The translations under genes and the position numbers were made by a program. A model generated the notes under the pieces. That model did not search any database and was not told the origin of the DNA. It worked only from the letters and a program-made list of their open reading frames with translations. This document shows, piece by piece, positions 51,689 through 60,998 of a DNA stretch of 64,000 nucleotides (its first letter is position 1; each line of letters begins with the position of its first letter). Origin of the DNA: Petrotoga sp. 9PW.55.5.1 (GTDB lineage Bacteria; Thermotogota; Thermotogae; Petrotogales; Petrotogaceae); NCBI RefSeq assembly GCF_003265365.1, contig NZ_AUPM01000003.1:1-64000 (forward strand). Reading direction: 5' to 3'.

Positions 51689-51716
51689 ATTATACACTAT
51701 GAAATTTTTTTCTCAA
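51689..51716 (-). promoter_or_regulatory. promoter of the small RNA
   Basis: On the minus strand TTGAGA (51716 to 51711), 16 bases, TATAAT (51694 to 51689), a near-consensus housekeeping promoter. It lies in the gap after the alkaline phosphatase stop. Confidence 0.8.
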
Positions 51717-51763
51717 AACTGATTCATTGGCAATTATTTTCAATTAAACATAAATATAGGCAT

Positions 51764-52981
51764 TTATTCGAATTTAGAAGAAGAAATCTCAAAAATCGAA
51801 AAAATCTCGCTGTTTAATAATAACCAGCTTTCTGTTGGAATATTAGAAAAAAAAGGCGCATAATCGAGTGTATGGCCAAATGTTCCCCAATTTAATCCAC
51901 TAGCCTGGTTTTGAATATCGTAGAAAGCTTTGATTAATTCGGATTGGTAAGTAACGCTATCTTCTGAATTCTTGGTATTATAAAAAGGAGCTTCTAAATC
52001 AATTTTTAGGTTTAATGCCTTTTTAAATTCTTCATAATTATCGTAACGGTTAAAAATGTTGATCAGTTTCTCATAAGAAAAGTCATTATTGGGGATTTTA
52101 CTTGTTGAGATAAAGCCATCTCCTAAGCTCAAGCCACCTGTAGAATGATCAGCAGTGACTATTATTAAAGTATCTTCAGGTTGCTGATTTAAAAAATCTA
52201 ATGCAACTTTGGTTGCATCATCGAAATCCCATATTTCATAAATCATTGAGATAGTATCATGAGCATGGGAAGCGTGATCAATTCTACCACCTTCGATAAT
52301 AATAAAAAAAGGTTCATCTTCAAATTTTTTCAGGGCATATTCTAAAGTATCTTTTAAAGAAATTCTGTTAAAATCATCAGTTAAGAAAGGGAAATTCCCA
52401 TAATAGAGCATCACAATTTCCTTGTTTTTTGTGACTTGATCTTTTAGCTCTTCTGAGTAAGTATACCCAAATTGAGAGGCAATATTTTTGTCAAAATATG
52501 GTTTACCACCTCCAATGAAAAGGTCAAACCCGCTATTTAGTAGATCTTGTTTGATATTATCGTAATTTCTTCGGTTCACTGTAGAAGCATAAGCGCCTGC
52601 AGGAGTGGCATCAATAATAGTATTAGTAGTAATAACTCCAATTTGATATCCTAGACTTTTTAGATCATAAGTAATGGGGAATAATTTTTTCCCATTTCTG
52701 TCTATATTTATTCTGTCGTTATACGTTTTCTCTTTTGACAATATTGCTGTTATAGCTGCAGCTGAATCAGTAACTCCATTTAATGAAGAAGTGTCAACTA
52801 AAGAAAAATAAGGGATTTTAAACATATTTAGCTCTTCTTGATAAGAATATTGTTTATATAAATTTGCTAATTGCATATGAGGGATCCCCATTCCATCGGC
52901 TATGAAAAGAAATATATAGTCATAAGAATAAGTAAAAACTGTAAATAATAAAAAGATAAAAAAAATAAAAAAATTTTTCAT
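51764..52981 (-). CDS. alkaline phosphatase
   Basis: 405 residues. Signal peptide at 1-19. LFIADGMGIPHM (metal ligand Asp), the nucleophile serine in NGVTDSAAAITAIL (about 68-81), IIIEGGRIDHASHAHD and TADHSTGGLS near the end are all intact. A periplasmic or outside phosphomonoesterase that needs zinc/magnesium. ATG overlaps the stop of the HEXXH gene (ATGA). Last gene of the envelope operon. Regulation by phosphate is not evident; no clear Pho box was seen. Confidence 0.93.
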   Translation of the reverse strand: MKNFFIFFIFLLFTVFTYSYDYIFLFIADGMGIPHMQLANLYKQYSYQEELNMFKIPYFSLVDTSSLNGVTDSAAAITAILSKEKTYNDRINIDRNGKKLFPITYDLKSLGYQIGVITTNTIIDATPAGAYASTVNRRNYDNIKQDLLNSGFDLFIGGGKPYFDKNIASQFGYTYSEELKDQVTKNKEIVMLYYGNFPFLTDDFNRISLKDTLEYALKKFEDEPFFIIIEGGRIDHASHAHDTISMIYEIWDFDDATKVALDFLNQQPEDTLIIVTADHSTGGLSLGDGFISTSKIPNNDFSYEKLINIFNRYDNYEEFKKALNLKIDLEAPFYNTKNSEDSVTYQSELIKAFYDIQNQASGLNWGTFGHTLDYAPFFSNIPTESWLLLNSEIFSIFEISSSKFE

Positions 52982-53838
52982 AGAATATTTTCCTCCTTCT
53001 TAGAAATGTGCTGACTTCGTAAAATGAATTTCTCAAGTAACTCTTTGAATTCTTCGTCATTTAAATGAGTGTAGTGTTTTAATAAATATTTCTGGAAATC
53101 AAAGATTTTCTCTGTATCATAATTAAAAAATTCTAAGAATTTAAGAACATCTTCTCCATAATGTTTTGCATAAAATTCCGATTTTTTTAATTCAATTTCC
53201 TTTAAATACTCTTCGTATAAAAATTCTCGAAGATAAAGCATCGAATTAACTTCTGCCAGAGTTTCATGCCAAGTATCAATGTTAGAAGTAGTTATCTTAT
53301 AGCCAAAAAAGTAATGAGATAATTCGTGAACTAAATCTTTTTCAGAATTAATTATATACACACTCGGTAAAATTTGAAAGGATCTATCAGAGTTAAGATA
53401 TAGTATATATATTTCTTCTTGAATTTCTGAGATATTGTTTAAAAAAGTTATAGACTTATCTATCCACTTTTCTAGAAACAATTCATTATAAAAAACATTG
53501 TTATAAAGGTTTAATTCTTTGCTATTTTTATAGAAAACTGTTCCTGTTGAGGGTTTTGCTTGTTTTTGTATTAAATTGTTCCCGTTTTGAAATAAAAAAG
53601 AATGGTTTTGTACATTTAATACAGAAAGTTCTTTAAACGGTATCTCTGTATAAAAAAAGACAGTTTTCCTATAAAAACTGTCATTTTCTTCTGCAAAGAA
53701 ATTTATATTTACAGGCCCACTGGAATATATTTTTATATTGTTTTCGGTTTCATTAATAAATACAATAGGGAAAAATAAAAAAAATAACAGTACAAGCAGG
53801 AAAAAAATAAAATAAATAGATCTTTTAGCTAATTTCAA
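52978..53838 (-). CDS. membrane-anchored HEXXH (gluzincin-like) protein
   Basis: 286 residues. An N-terminal anchor (about 8-28), then an exported domain. KDLVHELSHYFFGYKITTSNIDTW holds HEXXH (about 172-176) and WHETLAEVNSMLYL follows, so His, His and a Glu 17 residues later can form a zinc site much like M1 aminopeptidases (HEXXH-x18-E). The chain is far shorter than M1 enzymes and no GAMEN motif is visible. A zinc peptidase at the outer face is likely; substrate unknown. It is coupled to alkaline phosphatase. Confidence 0.7.
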   Translation of the reverse strand: MKLAKRSIYFIFFLLVLLFFLFFPIVFINETENNIKIYSSGPVNINFFAEENDSFYRKTVFFYTEIPFKELSVLNVQNHSFLFQNGNNLIQKQAKPSTGTVFYKNSKELNLYNNVFYNELFLEKWIDKSITFLNNISEIQEEIYILYLNSDRSFQILPSVYIINSEKDLVHELSHYFFGYKITTSNIDTWHETLAEVNSMLYLREFLYEEYLKEIELKKSEFYAKHYGEDVLKFLEFFNYDTEKIFDFQKYLLKHYTHLNDEEFKELLEKFILRSQHISKKEENIL

Positions 53839-53867
53839 TAAATTAATTCATTCCTTTCTTGGTTATC

Positions 53868-54827
53868 CTAACCGATTCTTATACTTATCAAAATGTATAG
53901 TATGTACATGGATAAAAGAACCCCACCTAAACCTTTCCCAACTTTGTTGTCTTTTTTTAGAAAGATCCAAACAAGTAGAACTAATGCAAGTATGAGTCCA
54001 TAAGATGTATCAAAAGCAACAGATCTGTCAGCTTTTGCACCATTTACTAAAGCGGATATACCTAAAATAGCAGCTATATTAAAAGTATTAGAACCGATTA
54101 TATTACCCATAACTATATCATCAGAATGTTTAACCGCAGCAACTATAGCGGTGACTAATTCAGGCAATGAAGTTCCAATAGCAACTATTGTAACTCCTAT
54201 CAAAGATTCTGAAATTCCTATGTTTTTTGCAAATATAACTGCGTTATTAACGGTTAATTCACCACCTATCATAAGCATAGTTAGTCCCAATGCAGAAAAT
54301 AGAATGATCTTAGACCAAGGTTCTTCTTTTTCTTGCTTAGGCCCTTCACTTTCAAGAAGCTGCTTTCTTACTTGTTGATCGTTTTGAGCCATATAATAAA
54401 GATAAGCCATAAAAATGATTAAGAATGTAATCAATATCATGCCATCGTATCTTGTTAAAACGCTATTCCCTTCCATAACCATAGCGAAAATAACCACAGA
54501 AATTATCAATAAAAAAGGCATTTCTATATTGGCTGTGGATTTTTGAATCTTGGTAGGAGATAGTAAAAAAGAAATTCCTAATATCAATCCTATATTTGCA
54601 ACATTAGATCCTAAAACGTTTCCTATACCTACACTTGAGCCTTTAATAGAGGATGAAATAGTTACAACTAATTCTGGTGCACTTGTTCCAAAAGCAACGA
54701 CCGTTAGACCAACGAATAATTCGGATAATCCTAACTTTTTAGATAAACCGAGGGCTCCTTCTATTAATCTATCTGCACCGCGAACTAAAAGAAGAATACC
54801 TAATGCAATTAATAGAATATTGATCAA
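53868..54827 (-). CDS. calcium/sodium antiporter (CaCA family, YrbG-like)
   Basis: 319 residues, about ten membrane segments. The two inverted alpha repeats are clear: VGLTVVAFGTSAPELVVTISSS with GNVLGSNVANIGLILGIS, and IGVTIVAIGTSLPELVTAIVA with GNIIGSNTFNIAAILGIS. It exchanges Na+ (or H+) for Ca2+. The start codon is TTG at 54827 with AAGGAG 12 bases upstream, which is a little far. It follows lgt by seven bases. Confidence 0.93.
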   Translation of the reverse strand: MINILLIALGILLLVRGADRLIEGALGLSKKLGLSELFVGLTVVAFGTSAPELVVTISSSIKGSSVGIGNVLGSNVANIGLILGISFLLSPTKIQKSTANIEMPFLLIISVVIFAMVMEGNSVLTRYDGMILITFLIIFMAYLYYMAQNDQQVRKQLLESEGPKQEKEEPWSKIILFSALGLTMLMIGGELTVNNAVIFAKNIGISESLIGVTIVAIGTSLPELVTAIVAAVKHSDDIVMGNIIGSNTFNIAAILGISALVNGAKADRSVAFDTSYGLILALVLLVWIFLKKDNKVGKGLGGVLLSMYILYILISIRIG

Positions 54828-54834
54828 AAAATGT

Positions 54835-55743
54835 TCACTCCTTAATTTCGAAATTTTTTCTTTTCTTTCTCAAATAGAAAAAAAGCCCGATACCCAAGAT
54901 AATCAATATAATACTTATTAAAATAGCAACTCTGAAATTTCCTAAATAAAGGCTATCCGTTCTTAGACTTTCTATTGGGATTCTACCTATTGAATATAAA
55001 ATCAAGTATAATGCAGTAACTTCACCATAACTTTTTCTTTTATTTCTGATAAAGTAAAATAATATTAAAAAAACAACTAAATTCCAGGCTGATTCATAAA
55101 AAAAAGTTGGATGAAAGTATTCATAACTTTCGTATCCAATCATTCTATCCTGTGGGGCAATGTACATCTTCCAAGGTAAATTAGTCGGAGCGCCGTAAGC
55201 TTCGTGATTAAAAAAATTACCCCATCTTCCAATAGATTGAGCTAATGGAAGAACGAATGTAAATAGGTCTAAACCTTGAAGAAAGGTAAAAGAACAGTTT
55301 TTCTTAATTTTTGTATATAAAAATACTACCAAAAATGCAGCTAAAATAGCTCCATGAATAGCTAAACCGCCTTGCCATATTTTGAATATAGCAAAAAGAT
55401 TTCCTGAAAAATAGTCAAAGTTGAAAATCACGTAATAAAGTCTCGCTCCTAATATACCAAAGATAATTCCAAGTGAAACTGCTGTAAATAGATCGTCTTC
55501 ATCAATTTTTTCTTTTTTAGCTTCTTTTTCGGCTATAAAGGTTGCTAATAGTATTGACAAAGCGATTAATACCCCATACCAACGAATTTCAATTCTTCCT
55601 ATCTGAAGCATTATAGGACTAAAATACCATTCTCCTGAAAAACTCCTGGGTAAAATTATTAATGAAATTAGGAAAAAAGAAATAACACTAAACATTAAAA
55701 TATTGAAAAAAACTTTATCCTTTATAATATTACCTCCTCTCAT
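54835..55743 (-). CDS. lgt: prolipoprotein diacylglyceryl transferase
   Basis: 302 residues, seven membrane segments. RWYGVLIALSILLATFIAE, GARLYYVIFNF, the signature AQSIGRWGNFFNHEAYG (about 167-183) and HPTFFYESAWNLVVF are intact. It transfers diacylglycerol to the lipobox Cys of prelipoproteins. The ATG at 55743 directly follows the recG stop and overlaps GAGGAGG; the actual start could be an ATT or ATA a few codons downstream, or the ATG without a usual site. Confidence 0.95.
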   Translation of the reverse strand: MRGGNIIKDKVFFNILMFSVISFFLISLIILPRSFSGEWYFSPIMLQIGRIEIRWYGVLIALSILLATFIAEKEAKKEKIDEDDLFTAVSLGIIFGILGARLYYVIFNFDYFSGNLFAIFKIWQGGLAIHGAILAAFLVVFLYTKIKKNCSFTFLQGLDLFTFVLPLAQSIGRWGNFFNHEAYGAPTNLPWKMYIAPQDRMIGYESYEYFHPTFFYESAWNLVVFLILFYFIRNKRKSYGEVTALYLILYSIGRIPIESLRTDSLYLGNFRVAILISIILIILGIGLFFYLRKKRKNFEIKE

Positions 55744-58089
55744 TCACAGCACACTAATTAGTTGTAAAGAATCGCCATAACGGATTTTTAATTCCTTTTT
55801 TAAATTGTCAAAATTTTCAAGCTCTTTTGATTCTTCCAAAAACAGCTCTACTTTTTTTCTAGTGCCTTCAATAATAGATAAATCCTCTACTAAATTCAAA
55901 AATTTAAATTCAGGAATTCCGTGCTGCTCAACCCCAAAAAATTTTCCCGGCCCTCTCCATTTTAAGTCTATTTCTGCTACTTCAAAGCCATCTAATGTCT
56001 TAGAAAAAGAAGTTAATTTTTGTTTTACATCATCACTAATATTATCATTTACAACCAAAAAGCAGAAAGATTGTTTTTTGCTCCTTCCCACCCTGCCTCT
56101 AAGTTGATGTAATTGTGATAACCCGAATCTATCCGGATGTTCTATAACCATTACAGTTGCATCTGGTACATCTATTCCTACTTCAACAACGGATGTAGAA
56201 ACAAGGATATTGTATTCTTTTTTTATGAATTTTTCCATAATATCATTTTTTTCTGACACAGGGAGTTTACCATGTAATAATCCAACACTATAATTCATAA
56301 ATTCTTGTTTTAACTTCTCATACATATCTTGGGCATTTTTTAAATCTAAAACTTCTGATTCTTCAATTAAAGGATAAACAAAAAAAACCTGATTATTTTG
56401 TTCCAATTCTTCCTTTACAAATTCATACATATTCTTTATATTAGATTCAGCCAATAGCAAAGTCTTAATAGGTTTCCTCCCTTTAGGCATTTCATCTATA
56501 ATACTGACATCCAAATCTCCATAAAAGGTCATAGCTAAAGTACGAGGAATAGGTGTTGCAGTCATAACTAAAATATCAGGATGATTGCCTTTTTTTATTA
56601 AATCTAATCTTTGATTTACACCAAACCTATGTTGTTCATCAATAATTACCAATCCCAAATTTTTAAATTCAACATCATTTTGTATTATGGCATGTGTTCC
56701 TACAACTACGTCTATATCACCGGTTTTTAATTCTGTTTTTACAGAGTTTTTTTTGCTGTCTTTTAATTCACCTGTCAATAAAGAAACTTTCAGTCCTAAA
56801 GGTTCAAAATCTTTTGATATCCTCTTAAATTGCTGTTTAGCCAGAACAGAAGTAGGAACCATTATTGCTACTTGATAACCTGCTTCACAAACATCTATCG
56901 CTGCAAGTTCAGAAACGACTGTTTTACCCGATCCTACGTCTCCTTGTAAAAGTCTATTCATAGGGTACGGAGAATTTAAATCTTTCTTTATTTCTTCATA
57001 AGATTTTTTTTGAGCATCTGTCAAGTTAAAATTTAAACTTTCTAAAAACTTTTTGGTTAAATTACCTACAATATTTTTTGTTTGACCTTTTTTCAATTCC
57101 TTCATCTTCAATTTAACATATATCATGGCTATTTCAAATAATATTGTTTCTTCATATTTTAAAGAATATAAAGCTCTCTCTTTGTGATACATACTCAAAG
57201 GGAAATGTAGGCCTTTCATGCGTTTTTTTATGTCCAAAAGGTTAAAATCGTTTATAAATTCATTTGGTAAAAATTCTTCCATATGAAAAGTTTGTTGAAC
57301 AATTACTTTTGAAATTTTACGCATCGTTGACTGAAATAATCCAGCTGTTAATGGATACACTGGAAGGATTTCTTTCTTGAAATCTTCGTTACTAGATAAT
57401 ATTTGATAATCAGGACTTTTCATCTGTTTCATTCCATAAGATAATTCAACTTTGCCATAAAAAGCTACTTTCAAACCTTTTTTGAGATATGTTTTTATAT
57501 AATCTTGATTGAAAAAGGTTATTATCATTACTCCGGTATCATCTTCAATAGAAAAGTTGTATATAGTTAATCCTTTATTTATTCTAACTTCATCTGAGTT
57601 AATTATTTTTCCAATTACTACAGCCTTTTCATTATCTTTTGCATTAAAAATCTTTACGACTTTTCTCCTATCTTCATAATCACGAGGTTGCAAATAAAGA
57701 AAATCCCTTAAACTGTGAACACCTATCTTATTGAGAAGCAAAGATCTTTTGTTGCCAACGTACTTTATATATTTTATATCTGTGAACAAAGACATTCTTT
57801 TTTCAGGTTCTTCGGTTATTTCATCTATCAAATATTTTTCCTTAAGTATTATGAGAGATTTCTTTAATCCATCTAATCTTTGCTGCTTTCTAGATTCTGG
57901 TAAAATCTTTAAAGGTTTTATATATGCTAGGATCTTTTTTATATCCTCTAATAACTCTTTATCTTTTATTTCTTTAACGTGAGTTTTGGTAATTTTATAA
58001 AAACTTGGGAAGATATCTTCCCAAGTTTTTATTTCCTTTTCTTTAAGTAAAATAACATTTTCAAAAGAATCAATCATTTCTTCAATCAT
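55744..58089 (-). CDS. recG: ATP-dependent DNA helicase RecG
   Basis: 781 residues. The N-terminal ~100 extra residues are helical, as in Thermotoga RecG. The wedge/OB domain spans about 140-270 (AVVIGKIINSDEVRINKGLTIYNF). Helicase motifs: RLLQGDVGSGKTVVSELAAI (I), VVGTHAIIQ, VIIDEQHRFG (II), VMTATPIPRTLAM (III), VSTSVVEVGIDVPDATVMVIE and QLRGRVGRSKKQSFC (V, VI). It reverses stalled replication forks and processes Holliday junctions. It lies between a small membrane gene and lgt. Confidence 0.97.
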   Translation of the reverse strand: MIEEMIDSFENVILLKEKEIKTWEDIFPSFYKITKTHVKEIKDKELLEDIKKILAYIKPLKILPESRKQQRLDGLKKSLIILKEKYLIDEITEEPEKRMSLFTDIKYIKYVGNKRSLLLNKIGVHSLRDFLYLQPRDYEDRRKVVKIFNAKDNEKAVVIGKIINSDEVRINKGLTIYNFSIEDDTGVMIITFFNQDYIKTYLKKGLKVAFYGKVELSYGMKQMKSPDYQILSSNEDFKKEILPVYPLTAGLFQSTMRKISKVIVQQTFHMEEFLPNEFINDFNLLDIKKRMKGLHFPLSMYHKERALYSLKYEETILFEIAMIYVKLKMKELKKGQTKNIVGNLTKKFLESLNFNLTDAQKKSYEEIKKDLNSPYPMNRLLQGDVGSGKTVVSELAAIDVCEAGYQVAIMVPTSVLAKQQFKRISKDFEPLGLKVSLLTGELKDSKKNSVKTELKTGDIDVVVGTHAIIQNDVEFKNLGLVIIDEQHRFGVNQRLDLIKKGNHPDILVMTATPIPRTLAMTFYGDLDVSIIDEMPKGRKPIKTLLLAESNIKNMYEFVKEELEQNNQVFFVYPLIEESEVLDLKNAQDMYEKLKQEFMNYSVGLLHGKLPVSEKNDIMEKFIKKEYNILVSTSVVEVGIDVPDATVMVIEHPDRFGLSQLHQLRGRVGRSKKQSFCFLVVNDNISDDVKQKLTSFSKTLDGFEVAEIDLKWRGPGKFFGVEQHGIPEFKFLNLVEDLSIIEGTRKKVELFLEESKELENFDNLKKELKIRYGDSLQLISVL

Positions 58090-58104
58090 CTATAAAACGC
58101 CCAC

Positions 58105-58353
58105 CTATTTAATTTTATCTATTATTATTTTATCACTTTCTTTATAAATTTTATAACCATTAAGCTTTATTTCTTTAATATCGCCATTTTTAATAAACGG
58201 CTTAACCTTTATTATTGAAGAGTTTTCAACATAAAACTCTTTAAAACTACCTTCAAGATTTTTTCCATAATATACTACTTTAATATATATGGAAAAAACT
58301 ATCAAAAACCAACTCAAAGAAAAAAACAAAAGAAAAATCATGACTCTATTCAC
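58105..58353 (-). CDS. small membrane-anchored protein
   Basis: 82 residues with a GTG start that overlaps the last base of the upstream stop (TAGTG). One membrane segment (about 5-25) and a basic/acidic exported tail (FKEFYVENSSIIKVKPFIKNGDIKEIKLNGYKIYKESDK), beta-rich. No family recognised. Its coupling to the O-antigen-ligase-like gene suggests it works with it at the membrane. Confidence 0.6.
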   Translation of the reverse strand: MNRVMIFLLFFSLSWFLIVFSIYIKVVYYGKNLEGSFKEFYVENSSIIKVKPFIKNGDIKEIKLNGYKIYKESDKIIIDKIK

Positions 58354-60974
58354 TAATTAAGTAACCTTCTTGTAAAAAATTCATATTCACTAAAAAAGGT
58401 TTCAACACGTGATTCATAATTTAAGTATTTGGGTGAACCGATTTCTTTCATTTCTTTATAGTATTCATAAACTTCCTTGTAATTCTCAACAACGATTTCA
58501 GCAAGCTGCTTTTTTAACTCATTGTTCTGCAATAATGAATAAATCTCATTTAATAATTTTAAAGAATTATCAGGTATTCCTCTAAATTTCAAAGCCATGT
58601 AGTAATCTGCTTGTCCTTCTTTTTGAGTAATATAATCTATTCTCTTTATAATTTCTTGGAAGGGATAAATGTTCATTAATCTAGCTGTTAAAAGAAGATA
58701 TTCATGATAAACATCTTCCCACTCTGGAAATCTATTCCATCCACCAGGTAATATATATATAGCTTGTTGTTCCCAATGATGAAAGTTAAGATAAGCATCA
58801 TTTTGTAATTTTTTGACTTGTTCAATCATGTCTGAAGGAACATAATCTTTGAGTTGCTCGTATAGTATAACAATGTTGTAATAAATTCTTCCTATTAAGC
58901 GATAGGCGTTTTTTTCATTGAAAGAAATATAGGCATATTCTAATTGGTTTATTCCATCGTAAAGTGTCTGAATTTTTAGAAGGATCTCTTTTGCATCGTC
59001 ATTCAAGCTATCAGAATATATTGTTTCTACCGTATCTCTTAAGTATTTATCCGGGAATGGCATTAGATCTATCGCACCTTCGAACTCATCAACCATAAAA
59101 TTGTATCCATTAATATTTTTATTAAAAATTTTCTCCAAGTCTCCATAATTCAAAGAATTTTGTCTAATATTAGATGTAAGTAATTGTGCCATATAAAATG
59201 AGGATTTCCCGAAATTAGGGTTATAATTTAGAGATTTTTCAAAATAATTAAAGGCATTATCATACTTTTGTTTTGCTTGACTAGAATAATCTATTTTGAG
59301 ATTTTCATATCTATTTATTTCAGATTGTATCTGATCGATTTGTCTACTGATGTTTTGAAAATTTTCACTTCCAGGTGTGTAATTAAAAAGTTGATTTTGA
59401 AGAATGTTTTTTTGAGATTCAAGTTGTCTTATTATGTTTGGTATTTGAATATCTGAAGCATTTAACAATGAAACCATGGCATTATATTCACTGTTACCTT
59501 TGACAAAAAAAGCTTCTGAACCACTTTCTTTTATTTTGTAAAAAGAGGACCAAATCCCTATGATTATTAAAGGTATAATAATAAAATAACCTTTATTGAT
59601 TTTAAACTGCTTCACTTTAGGATTAAATTGTTGAGATACAGCGCTCGATAATATGAAAACGCTTAAAATAAGGTTTGGATGCATATGAAATGCAAATTCA
59701 GTAAAAGCATGTACAACCATCACAACAGCACTCCATCCAAGTAAGGGAAATAAAATAGTTTTATTATCATCTTTTTCATTTCTTAATGTTCTAAAAAAGA
59801 TAATTACTAAACTCAAAAGCATTAATATTATCGATAAAAAACCAATTATTCCTGTTTCTCCTAAAGCTTGAAGATAGTCATTATGTGCTCGTTTAAAGTT
59901 ATTCCAAGCATAAAGAAATCTCTCAGGATTCTTAGCTTGAACTTCTGCTAAATAATGGACCGCATATACAGGATAAGTGTTTATCCCACTTCCGAAGATT
60001 AAATGATTCCTATGATTTTCATCTTTAAATTGCTCAACAGCAGATAACCAAGATAAAGTTCTTTCATCCCAAGATGAAACTGACGCCATAGCTGCAAAAC
60101 GATCGCTAGCCAATACTTCTCCGCCTCTATTGAAAGGGGTTTCAAAATTAAATACTACAAATAAAAAGGTTAGAACCGATAGAACTAATACAAACCATAA
60201 TTTAAATTCTTTGGTTTTTATGTAAGACTTCAAACTTTCTTTTTTACGAGAAAGTGCAAAACAAATTAAGAAAAATCCCAATCCCAAAAAAGTGGCTAAG
60301 TATATCGAGCGCGTTTGGGCTAGTAAAATAACCCAAAACATAATGAAAACATTTGTAAGAGAATAAATTCTTACATAATTATTGGTATTTTTTCTTAAAG
60401 TAAAATAAATTGAAATTGGTAACAATTGTGCCAAATAATCTGAAACGAAGTTTGGATTACCAATGGTTGTTCTTAAAGCGATTCTTTGAGAAGGATCTCC
60501 ATATTTTCCAAAAAATAAATCAAAACCCAGGAATTTATTTAAAAGCCCATCGAAAGCAATAATTGTACCTGTTATCATGAAAACGAAAAGTCCATATTCA
60601 ATAAATTTGAAATCTCTCCCAAAACGCGTTGTTACAAGATATGAAAAAGTCACTATCAATACTATGTAAAGTGCAACAGATAATGAGGAAGGGAAATAAT
60701 GCTTATTTTCTATATAAACCGATATTAAAGATAAAAAAGAAGCAATACTAAAAAATGTCAGGAAAATGTGAGACGAAGTATAATTAACAAAGATTGTTTT
60801 TTGAGAATACTTGATTAGATAATAAAATAATATTATTACTATAAATAAAGCAAAAACCAGATGTTTTTGAGTAGAATATTCGTAAACAAGGTTTGGAATC
60901 ATTAAAAAAGGGATTAGAGCAAATAAGGCAAGAAAAATAAATATATCTTTTGGAATTTTTGAATTTGCTTCCAC
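58353..60974 (-). CDS. O-antigen ligase/polymerase-like membrane protein with long periplasmic tail
   Basis: 873 residues. About 12-13 membrane segments in 1-470. The Wzy_C motif region is present: SWDERTLSWLSAVEQFKDENH, IFGSGINTYPVYA and WNNFKRAHNDYLQALGETGIIGFLSI (about 335-395). The C-terminal ~400 residues are soluble and helical, with TPR-like units (AKQKYDNAFNYFEKSLNYNPNFGKSSFYMAQLL) and a coiled coil around 510-560. It probably polymerises or attaches surface polysaccharide at the outer face of the inner membrane. The substrate is unknown. Starts with GTG after TTAGGAGG. Confidence 0.85.
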   Translation of the reverse strand: MEANSKIPKDIFIFLALFALIPFLMIPNLVYEYSTQKHLVFALFIVIILFYYLIKYSQKTIFVNYTSSHIFLTFFSIASFLSLISVYIENKHYFPSSLSVALYIVLIVTFSYLVTTRFGRDFKFIEYGLFVFMITGTIIAFDGLLNKFLGFDLFFGKYGDPSQRIALRTTIGNPNFVSDYLAQLLPISIYFTLRKNTNNYVRIYSLTNVFIMFWVILLAQTRSIYLATFLGLGFFLICFALSRKKESLKSYIKTKEFKLWFVLVLSVLTFLFVVFNFETPFNRGGEVLASDRFAAMASVSSWDERTLSWLSAVEQFKDENHRNHLIFGSGINTYPVYAVHYLAEVQAKNPERFLYAWNNFKRAHNDYLQALGETGIIGFLSIILMLLSLVIIFFRTLRNEKDDNKTILFPLLGWSAVVMVVHAFTEFAFHMHPNLILSVFILSSAVSQQFNPKVKQFKINKGYFIIIPLIIIGIWSSFYKIKESGSEAFFVKGNSEYNAMVSLLNASDIQIPNIIRQLESQKNILQNQLFNYTPGSENFQNISRQIDQIQSEINRYENLKIDYSSQAKQKYDNAFNYFEKSLNYNPNFGKSSFYMAQLLTSNIRQNSLNYGDLEKIFNKNINGYNFMVDEFEGAIDLMPFPDKYLRDTVETIYSDSLNDDAKEILLKIQTLYDGINQLEYAYISFNEKNAYRLIGRIYYNIVILYEQLKDYVPSDMIEQVKKLQNDAYLNFHHWEQQAIYILPGGWNRFPEWEDVYHEYLLLTARLMNIYPFQEIIKRIDYITQKEGQADYYMALKFRGIPDNSLKLLNEIYSLLQNNELKKQLAEIVVENYKEVYEYYKEMKEIGSPKYLNYESRVETFFSEYEFFTRRLLN

Positions 60975-60998
60975 TAATTTTCCTCCTAACGCCTTAGA

